Shown: positions 35,801-41,823 of the stretch, piece by piece
Position numbering within the stretch: the first letter of the stretch is position 1
Layout: each line of letters opens with the position of its first letter
Assembly (NCBI GenBank): GCA_019358875.1
Contig: JAHHIF010000066.1
Coordinates: forward strand, 1 to 41,823
DNA length: 41,823 nt
Source: Symplocastrum torsivum CPER-KK1
GTDB lineage: Bacteria > Cyanobacteriota > Cyanobacteriia > Cyanobacteriales > Coleofasciculaceae
Direction of reading: 5' to 3'
The notes under the pieces: model-generated
Told to the model about the DNA's origin: nothing
The model's database searches: none
What the model saw: only the letters and a program-made list of their open reading frames with translations
Translations under genes and position numbers: made by a program

Positions 35801-37376
35801 TATTAATCTCATGCTCGATTTCAAAAAGTTGTGCAATTTTTGATGCGGGAATCATCCTGAGTTCTGAGTCCATATCCACTACTCGCAAAGCAGTCATGCT
35901 ACCGCCATCTGCTTCGTCAAGCTCAAAATCCATTCTGCCCAATCGCTGTAGTTGTGGAAGGTCACATTGACCAACTTGTTTAAGGAGTAACTTGCGGATG
36001 TACTTACCCGCCATTCTGTGGGCACTATCGAGCAGATTTGCAGCTTCGTAGAATTGGTGTAGTCTGTTTCCCACACCAACAAAACGCAAAATAGCCTCAA
36101 AATCTTTGTCACTACGCGGTTTTATGCTGCTATTTAACATCCAGCGGCGAACATTTACCTCATTAGCCCGAAGAGAGTCGAGTTTGACAAGATTTTTGCT
36201 AACAGCTAGTAAACCAATTGACTTTACCTTCTGTCTCAGAAGAGTTTTCCATTCATTTTGCAATTCTCTAGTACGTTGTGCATTTTCTCCCAATATTCGG
36301 TCTGCCAAGGGAATAATATAATCGCCACCGCTACTTGTACGTAAAAGAACAAACATACCCGGCTCAATGTCAACTACAGGAATTCTTTTGACAGACTCAT
36401 CCTCTTCCATGTCGATTACCATTGCTTTCGCATCTGCATCCAGAAAAACAGCTTCTCCCCCTTCCAACAAAAACAACCGCGCCTCTGTATCTTCATCTTC
36501 TATATCGAGACTGACGAGAGATGAGTGAACAAAGCCCTTAGTAATTTGATTCCAATTGATTGATGGCAGTAGAATTTCCTCTGGTTCGAGATGGTTAATT
36601 ACTACTTCATTACCAATTGTGTCGTTAGCTTTTTCTGGATTAAGAATCGGAAAAATTGCTGATTCTGCTACCTTGATAGAGCCAATGAAAACTGGTTCGG
36701 TTTTCCAATTATCCCTGATCCAGTTGTAGTGAACTATTTGAATATCAGGTGCGCGGGGCGCACTAAAAACGTATTCTGGAAACCAACGGGTTGGACCAAT
36801 AACTACTAATTTTTTGTAGCAAGTGCTACTTCGTAGTTGGGATGGCACTACCAGTTCAATGCCGCGTAAACTAGTTATTGCAGCTAGTACATCTTCCACT
36901 GCATAAATTAGGTGCGATTCTTTTAAGAGTAAAGCTACTTCTCCAGATGTTGAGCATAGTTCTGCTAGAGAATGTAGTAGTGGATTATCATCTGATTTGG
37001 ACAGACTGATGAACTGAGTGAAAATATCATCTGCCCCATCTGCGAAATTGGGATAAATTGATTTGCTTATGGACAAGTGCTTTTGTATAGATTCCAGAAT
37101 TTCTGGTTTACAGACTGTTGGATGGTTGAACGGCACTGGTGCTGCACATAGGCAGAACTGATAGCGTCGCAGGGAATACAGGAATGTTCTCCAGTAATTA
37201 TCCTCCGCCGCTTCGCCTAGCAATCGCTCAAATTTTTTCAGGGAAAGGCAAAAACTACGAAATTGGGAATTATCGACCCGATGGTATTGTATTTTGACAT
37301 GACTGCAACACTCATAAATCTTACTGACATCTGATATGAGAAGCTTACTAACATTTGACAAGCCAATGTGGGTCAT
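35793..37376 (-). CDS. Uncharacterised DISARM-operon protein, possible DrmE C-terminal half
   Basis: A 527-residue protein with no motif I can name. The N-terminal 230 residues are mixed alpha/beta. A central acidic segment (DIEDEDTEARLFLLEGGEAVFLDADAK, about 290-316) contains a beta-barrel-like stretch (VDIEPGMFVLLRTSSGGDYIIPLAD). The C-terminal third is helical and ends near FEIEHEINNA. There is no PLD HxK motif, so it is not DrmC. It overlaps the upstream 358-aa gene by four bases (ATGA), with AGGAAG before its ATG, and overlaps drmA by eight. Position immediately before drmA is where drmE lies in class 2 DISARM, and together with the upstream gene it would total about 885 residues. The DrmE relationship is inference. 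Confidence 0.7.
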   Translation of the reverse strand: MTHIGLSNVSKLLISDVSKIYECCSHVKIQYHRVDNSQFRSFCLSLKKFERLLGEAAEDNYWRTFLYSLRRYQFCLCAAPVPFNHPTVCKPEILESIQKHLSISKSIYPNFADGADDIFTQFISLSKSDDNPLLHSLAELCSTSGEVALLLKESHLIYAVEDVLAAITSLRGIELVVPSQLRSSTCYKKLVVIGPTRWFPEYVFSAPRAPDIQIVHYNWIRDNWKTEPVFIGSIKVAESAIFPILNPEKANDTIGNEVVINHLEPEEILLPSINWNQITKGFVHSSLVSLDIEDEDTEARLFLLEGGEAVFLDADAKAMVIDMEEDESVKRIPVVDIEPGMFVLLRTSSGGDYIIPLADRILGENAQRTRELQNEWKTLLRQKVKSIGLLAVSKNLVKLDSLRANEVNVRRWMLNSSIKPRSDKDFEAILRFVGVGNRLHQFYEAANLLDSAHRMAGKYIRKLLLKQVGQCDLPQLQRLGRMDFELDEADGGSMTALRVVDMDSELRMIPASKIAQLFEIEHEINNA

Positions 37377-38449
37377 TGACGCTCTTCCTGATAAATAACA
37401 AGTTCAACTCCAGATGGAATAGATAGTATGTTTTGTATCTCTACTTTACTAAGGCGGTTTGAACGACGATAACCCTCGTTAATTTCGTAGACAGCCTCCA
37501 TAAAGTGGAGTTCTGTGTTATCCAAGACAACAATCCAGTGAGAGTTACGCCAGTAATCGCGCCATTTTAGGAAGCCACTTGCCCCATCGAATATAGTTAC
37601 AGAGGGAATTGAGCCGTGCTGAGTTCGGGGCGGTTTAGAACCATCCACCGATAAAACTTCTGATCGATAAGCTTGACCGTCACTCAACCATTCCCGTACT
37701 CGCAAAACATCTTGTAATCTGCCTTCTGTGTAAACTCTTTGAGATGAACAACAGCCAAAAGGTATTTCTTTGATTTCTTGTTTAAGAATGTTTGATCTTC
37801 CAAGAATCACACACTCTAAACGAGACTTCTTATAAAAATCAAACGATTCTATCCGACCAATACAGGCATCAATAAATGCTTTGCCAGAGAACTTACAACG
37901 TCCTGTCGTTCGCAGAGTGATTCTCTTATCTTGACTAGTTGCTGGTTCAACTTTCTGTGCTTCTCCCGGAGGGACTTTACAAATCATGTCACCATTTTTT
38001 GTAGGTAAACGCACAGTAATAAGGCATTGACCATTTTCATTAGAAAAACCACAGTAAATACCTTTACGTATCTTCTTACCTTCTCTATAAATAATTGGAG
38101 TTCCCTTTTTCAAACTACAGAGTTTGTCAAAATATTCATAAATTTCAACTTGATTAGGAGAACTATTAGCTCTCGCTAGCACAACGCCAAAAGCAGCAAG
38201 AGCCGCGGCACAAGTTCTCGTAGGAACAGCAAGAGCTATTACTAACCGATTTGATCCAGTCTCCCATTCTGCAACGTGACAGCCTATCTCAATGAAAAAG
38301 GTTCCCCAATCTGGCAGTGGCATTCGTTTATCAATGTACAGTTGGCTCCTTTTAAAAGTTGCCTGCTCCAAATTGGTAGAGCTAAGGTATGCTTCAGAAA
38401 GATTTCTTTTTCCTCCTGCATAACATTCAAAAAGTTTATTAGAATCCAT
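37373..38449 (-). CDS. Uncharacterised first protein of the DISARM-like operon, possible DrmE N-terminal half
   Basis: A 358-residue protein of unknown family. Visible features are an early aromatic stretch (LPDWGTFFIEIGCHV), a helical ALAVPTRTCAAALAAFGVVLAR segment, a cysteine-containing middle, and a C-terminal block FDGASGFLKWRDYWRNSHWIVVLDNTE that looks like a nucleotide-binding or Rossmann-like core. It ends four bases into the next gene. It opens the four-gene minus-strand operon; a weak ribosome site precedes its ATG. Position suggests it acts with DrmA and DrmB, perhaps as the first half of a split DrmE-like protein; no biochemical function is claimed. Confidence 0.68.
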   Translation of the reverse strand: MDSNKLFECYAGGKRNLSEAYLSSTNLEQATFKRSQLYIDKRMPLPDWGTFFIEIGCHVAEWETGSNRLVIALAVPTRTCAAALAAFGVVLARANSSPNQVEIYEYFDKLCSLKKGTPIIYREGKKIRKGIYCGFSNENGQCLITVRLPTKNGDMICKVPPGEAQKVEPATSQDKRITLRTTGRCKFSGKAFIDACIGRIESFDFYKKSRLECVILGRSNILKQEIKEIPFGCCSSQRVYTEGRLQDVLRVREWLSDGQAYRSEVLSVDGSKPPRTQHGSIPSVTIFDGASGFLKWRDYWRNSHWIVVLDNTELHFMEAVYEINEGYRRSNRLSKVEIQNILSIPSGVELVIYQEERQ

Positions 38450-38985
38450 TTTGGAAATTTGAGTAGTTTGCTCCCTTTATTCAAGTGTTCCCAAAGGAAA
38501 GCTCCCCTTTCTCAATACTTATGAAGAACCTGTGAAAACCTGATGAAGAAACAGTAAATGTGATATCCAAACACTAAATAATTTCAGATAGCCCTATCAA
38601 CCTAACTAAAGAATCACTACCTTGCACATAGTATATTCACTGAGCTTTAGTAAGCCGAATGGCTGAAACTACATAATATGCGCGGTAAGGAGGCAACGGT
38701 TCACAAGTTGTCTAGTGTACAAACGGCGACATCCTTGCTTCTTCAGGGAAGGAGCAAGGATGTCGCCTAACCGCACTATCCCGACAACAATTACCAATTA
38801 CCTAAGAAAATTCGTTTTCCTTGTAGGTATTAATGTACGTTTAGCAACCTATCGCTACATTGACCCACCTTTTCTGGCGACGGCACTAGCGATTGAAAAG
38901 GGATGAGGGTCAGACTAGCCGATGTGATCGCGTTGGGTGATAAATTATGGAAAGTAATCTTCTGTGACAGTAATGGGAAGATTGA
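38450..38985. other. Intergenic region with two strong hairpins beside the Xer-like gene
   Basis: This 536-bp gap lies downstream of the recombinase gene and upstream of the defence operon. It contains a perfect 15-bp inverted repeat, GGCGACATCCTTGCT (38725-38739) with AGCAAGGATGTCGCC (38753-38767), and an imperfect palindrome TACCTA-GAAAA-TTCG-TTTTC-TAGGTA (38799-38829). The first lacks a T tail. Either could be a terminator, a recombination or multimer-resolution site, or a second origin element. A 63-residue plus-strand frame runs through it but looks incidental. The operon promoter should lie in about 38450-38650. Confidence 0.55.
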
Positions 38986-39849
38986 CTATCCCGGTAAGTA
39001 CAAACTCGAACTATCTTCCGGACGCGCATGGAGGTAGCGGCTGGTAATAGCGACGCTGGAATGCCCCAAGGTTTCAGCAACGAGATGAATTTTTGCTCCC
39101 CGTTCCAAGGCATGAGTCGCATGGGCATGGCGCAGCCAGTGAGGTGAAACCTTGCCCTTGATTCCAGCTCGTTTGGCTGCGGCTTTCACAATCTGATGCA
39201 CCCGTTCCCGCGTCAAGTGACCGGAGTGGCTACCCTTACGAGAGCGGAACACGGGTTCCTTATCGCCTGCGTCTCCCCGCATCTGCATGAGTTCGACCCA
39301 TAACGAGGCAGGAAGCAAGATACTGCGAGTCTTCAAGCCTTTGCCCAAGACGGTGACTTGCCCGCTATTGCCCCGAAGCTGTAAATTCTTCCACGTCAAC
39401 TGGCACAGTTCACTAGCGCGTAACCCACCTAGATACAATAGCCTCAAGATTGCCCGATTTCTGGGATGACTCTCCAGGGCAATCATCGTTTGAACTTCTA
39501 ATTCCGTTAATAGCCGTTCGTTGAGGGTATCCGGGGCTTCAGGAAGTTCAACCAGTGCCCCAACATTTCGAGGCAATACCTCACTTTTATTGCCAAACGA
39601 AATCAGGGAGCGGACAGCCGCCATAATGGTGCGCTGAGTACTTTTAGCCTTACCCTGCTCTTCTAGTGAAGCCGCAAAACCCTGGACTTCCGCGAGGGTA
39701 ACTAGATGTAGAGGCTTGCCCACAAAGTCAATAAAGCGCCTAGCATAGAGACGGTAATATTCAGTAGTGCTTAAGCTTTTGCCGTGCAGCCAAAGGTTAA
39801 GTAGCTGCTCCGTAGCGGTAACGGCCGTTTGTGTCGCGACTTGGTTCAT
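38986..39849 (-). CDS. XerC/D-like tyrosine recombinase
   Basis: A 287-residue tyrosine recombinase (phage integrase family) with all catalytic residues in place: Arg144 (GGLRASEL), Lys170 (VLGKGLK), His237 and Arg240 (HWLRHAHATH), His263 (LGHSS) and the nucleophile Tyr272 (SRYLHARP). The N-terminal core-binding (SAM-like) domain covers about 10-95. Length and wording are those of Xer-type enzymes, which resolve plasmid multimers to monomers. A GGGAGG-type ribosome site precedes the ATG. It is followed by two hairpins (38725-38829) that could include its target, and is preceded by parB on the same strand. An alternative role as an integrase cannot be excluded. Confidence 0.9.
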   Translation of the reverse strand: MNQVATQTAVTATEQLLNLWLHGKSLSTTEYYRLYARRFIDFVGKPLHLVTLAEVQGFAASLEEQGKAKSTQRTIMAAVRSLISFGNKSEVLPRNVGALVELPEAPDTLNERLLTELEVQTMIALESHPRNRAILRLLYLGGLRASELCQLTWKNLQLRGNSGQVTVLGKGLKTRSILLPASLWVELMQMRGDAGDKEPVFRSRKGSHSGHLTRERVHQIVKAAAKRAGIKGKVSPHWLRHAHATHALERGAKIHLVAETLGHSSVAITSRYLHARPEDSSSLYLPG

Positions 39850-39968
39850 TCCCCACCCTCCCTAGGGGCATCATACAGCCAATCGCGCACGGGACTGGGG
39901 AATTTGGCTATACTGGATTATTGTGAAATTGGGGGAGAAGACGAATGTTCTCAATCCCCAATTTATAA

Positions 39969-40889
39969 TTACTCTTCTTCAATTAGGGCTTCCAGTTTTT
40001 GCAACAGTGTCTGAACCCGCTTCCACTTCTTGGGATTCTCCCATAGCTTCGCGGCTCTCAGGCGACGGGTCGTGGCATCAAATTGAGATGAGGGGGAAGA
40101 AATCTCAGTTTTTGGTTGAAGGGTTTTGAGGCGTTCCCTGATTTGGCTAAGGGACAGGTCTTGCTCAATGGCTTCCTCTAGCAAGGATTGTCGCGCCTCG
40201 TCGTCTTTGACTCGTGCGAGCGCCGTTGCTTTGGTGTAGGCAATTTTTCCCGTTTGGAGCGCTTCCAAAATGTCGTCGGGTAGGTTCAGCAAGGGAAGGC
40301 GATTAGACACAAAGGATTCCCAAGTAATTGACCCCAACTCCTCAAAGACAGCTTGAATTGTTTGCCCTTGCTCATTCCCCATAACGTTATGGGGAACTTT
40401 TTCTCGTTGTTCGTCACGCATCCGGTGTAGCAGAGAAGTGACTTCCTCCCTAGCCACATTGAGGCGGAGTGCTAGCAGTTGCAGGATACCTTCTGTCTCT
40501 TCAACCGGGTTGAGGTCTTCTCGGAGCAAGTTCTCCACGAGGCTAATCTGGAGCGCTTGTTCATCACTCAGAGAGCGGATGGTGACGGGGACTTCTTTAA
40601 GCCCAGCCGATAAAGCTGCCCGATACCGCCGTTCTCCGGCAATTAATTCGTAGCTTGAGTCCTTGTCCGGAAGGGGTCTTATCAGTAAGTTTTCCAAAAC
40701 GCCATGAGCCTTAACCGACGCAATGAGCTGCTCCATTTTCGCCGGGTCAAAGTAGCGGCGGGGTTGAGAGGCTGGGAGAGTAATTGAGTCGATAGGAACT
40801 GTTTGAGGAGCAGTTTTAGACTCCTCCTCTCCAAATAAAACATCGAGATTGGCTTTGCCTTTGTAGGGGCGATCGCTCTTACGAGGCAT
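39969..40889 (-). CDS. parB: ParB/RepB/Spo0J-family partition protein
   Basis: A 306-residue centromere-binding protein. The ParB N-domain has ITLPASQPRRYF, the CTP-binding box GERRYRAA (85-92) and the SLVENLLREDLNPVEE segment; a helix-turn-helix region follows (about 125-215), then a basic C-terminal part. It binds parS-type sites and stimulates ParA to move plasmid copies apart before division. Its ATG overlaps the parA end by 11 bases, with GGAG seven bases upstream, so the two are made together. Its binding site is not identified; the palindromes upstream of parA are candidates. Confidence 0.93.
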   Translation of the reverse strand: MPRKSDRPYKGKANLDVLFGEEESKTAPQTVPIDSITLPASQPRRYFDPAKMEQLIASVKAHGVLENLLIRPLPDKDSSYELIAGERRYRAALSAGLKEVPVTIRSLSDEQALQISLVENLLREDLNPVEETEGILQLLALRLNVAREEVTSLLHRMRDEQREKVPHNVMGNEQGQTIQAVFEELGSITWESFVSNRLPLLNLPDDILEALQTGKIAYTKATALARVKDDEARQSLLEEAIEQDLSLSQIRERLKTLQPKTEISSPSSQFDATTRRLRAAKLWENPKKWKRVQTLLQKLEALIEEE

Positions 40890-41661
40890 TGAGTTGCTCC
40901 ATCTGTTGGGCTAACTGGTCTAAGATTTTGAGGACAGGATGCTTAGGGTCATAGACTGCCAAGGGGACTTGTTCTTCGGAGGCATCTACAAATGCCGTCA
41001 GTCGCGGAATCGGTTCGTAGACCGTTCCTACAGTTGCCAACTGTGCTTGAATTGCCTTGAGGGTACGTTTGTCTTGAGAGTTACTGGCGGCATAGCGAGA
41101 GGGAACGAAGCCTGCTATTTGTAATTTTGGATTGCCTCTCTTTCTAACTTTAGCCACCGTTTGCAAGAGTAAGTTGGTTCCCTGGAAGGCTTTGTAGTGT
41201 GTCTCGATCGGAACGAGAACATGAGTAGCCCCAACCAAAGCGCTGTAGCTCAAGAGTCCTAAACTCGGTGGGCAGTCAATTAAGATAAAGTCGTAGTCAT
41301 TTCGGACTCTGTCGAGAGCTTCAGAGAGGCGAACCTCGCGAAAATCCAGATTGACTAGTTGGATTTCGGCGGCGCTGAGTGTGATATTGGTGGGAGCAAG
41401 AGCCATGCCGTGAAGGGAGGGCAGGATGAACAGTGGCTCCTCGTTGACCAGGGTGTCGAACAGGGTCTTATCCAAACTATCAGGGTCAATCCCCATGAAA
41501 GTCGTTAGCGAAGCTTGGGGGTCGAGGTCGATGAGAAGAACCTTGTGACCCCGTGTAGAGAGTTGGTAGCCTAGGTTCTGAGTAATTGTCGTTTTCCCGA
41601 CCCCACCCGCTTGATTGAATAGTGCGATCGCTCGGCTCATCTGGTTGGTTGCGTGGCACAT
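40879..41661 (-). CDS. parA: ParA-family partition ATPase
   Basis: A 260-residue ParA/MinD-type ATPase for plasmid segregation. The deviant Walker A reads NQAGGVGKTT (16-25): the glycines and Lys23 are present but the usual signature lysine before them is Ala18. Walker A' VLLIDLDPQASLT and Walker B FILIDCPPSLG are clear. It uses ATP-dependent DNA binding to pull ParB-bound plasmids. The ATG at 41661 is used; an internal ATG at 41640 (MSRAIALFNQ) is closer to the conserved beginning, and neither has a clear ribosome site. A HIP1 site lies at about 41621-41628. It is followed directly by parB. Confidence 0.94.
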   Translation of the reverse strand: MCHATNQMSRAIALFNQAGGVGKTTITQNLGYQLSTRGHKVLLIDLDPQASLTTFMGIDPDSLDKTLFDTLVNEEPLFILPSLHGMALAPTNITLSAAEIQLVNLDFREVRLSEALDRVRNDYDFILIDCPPSLGLLSYSALVGATHVLVPIETHYKAFQGTNLLLQTVAKVRKRGNPKLQIAGFVPSRYAASNSQDKRTLKAIQAQLATVGTVYEPIPRLTAFVDASEEQVPLAVYDPKHPVLKILDQLAQQMEQLNAS

Positions 41662-41696
41662 TTAGCTTGAGTGCCAGCATACCGTGAATGAGTGGC

Positions 41697-41823
41697 TTTC
41701 CTTCATCTTTATCTGTCTAGACGTTATAAGGCAGTGTACTCTTTGTGCCATTCAGTTGGCGAGGTATACCTTACCCACCCCGATTTGCTTTTTTTGTTTA
41801 CTTTTCCACGCTCGAAACTAGCC
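41697..41823. repeat. Terminal direct repeat, right copy (circle junction)
   Basis: Exact second copy of bases 1-127. Joining the two copies places the parA start about 280 bp from the stop codon of the UbiB-like gene, both on the minus strand, so the parAB promoter region spans the artificial window boundary. Confidence 0.93.

Noticed and set aside
38715..38906. 63-aa plus-strand frame near the Xer-like gene
   Set aside because: Runs through the perfect 15-bp inverted repeat and begins without a ribosome site; the DNA structure explains the sequence better.

Overview
The window reads as one complete circular plasmid of about 41.7 kb. Its first 127 bases (1-127) are repeated exactly as its last 127 (41697-41823), which is what an assembler leaves when it closes a circle; the unique length would be 41,696 bp. 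It carries a plasmid replication protein of the cyanobacterial CyRepA1 (DUF3854) type, ParA/ParB, and a Xer-like tyrosine recombinase. The host is almost certainly a cyanobacterium: the palindrome GCGATCGC (HIP1) recurs in many genes, and the CyRepA1-type replicase and XisF-like serine recombinase belong to cyanobacterial families.

Region 1 (245-17740, all minus strand) is a biosynthetic cluster whose core is the enediyne 'warhead' cassette. Read in the direction of transcription it has UnbL/E4 (DUF1702), UnbV/E3 (secreted FG-GAP/ASPIC protein), UnbU/E5 (RnfD-like membrane protein) and the iterative enediyne polyketide synthase PKSE (KS-AT-ACP-KR-DH-PPTase). These are coupled by a 4-base overlap or gaps of a few bases. 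Next comes an AT-rich block: a HEAT-repeat protein, a beta-propeller, a DyP-type peroxidase and a small SRPBCC/AHSA1 protein, interrupted by a MITE-like element. Last are the CalE7/SgcE10-type thioesterase (TebC/E10), a histidine-rich membrane protein and a UbiB/ABC1-family kinase-like protein. The usual actinomycete tailoring genes (P450, FAD oxidases, glycosyltransferases) are absent. The SRPBCC protein has the fold of CalC, the calicheamicin self-sacrifice resistance protein.

Region 2 (17741-27384) is the scarred replication and recombination module. It holds a 5'-truncated resolvase, a transposase scrap, an unknown 331-aa protein, an XisF-like large serine recombinase, a zinc-ribbon protein, a small HTH protein, the CyRepA1-type replicase and a candidate origin full of inverted repeats. 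Two near-identical ~54-bp sequences in inverted orientation (19252-19305 and 27330-27384) bracket about 8.1 kb of it.

Region 3 (27444-38449) is a defence island. A ribbon-helix-helix regulator with a 14-bp-arm palindromic operator precedes a C5-cytosine methyltransferase and a TdeIII-like restriction endonuclease. Converging on these is a four-gene operon with DISARM-type DrmA (helicase) and DrmB (DUF1998) behind two overlapping uncharacterised genes that occupy the place of drmE. No DrmC phospholipase-D gene is present; the TdeIII-like nuclease sits where it would be.

Region 4 (38450-41696, continuing through the junction to 244) is plasmid maintenance: long hairpins, the Xer-like recombinase, ParB and ParA.

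The plasmid therefore combines production of a probable DNA-damaging enediyne, a candidate self-protection protein, anti-phage defence and stable inheritance. Functions are assigned from remembered family motifs; no database search was run.
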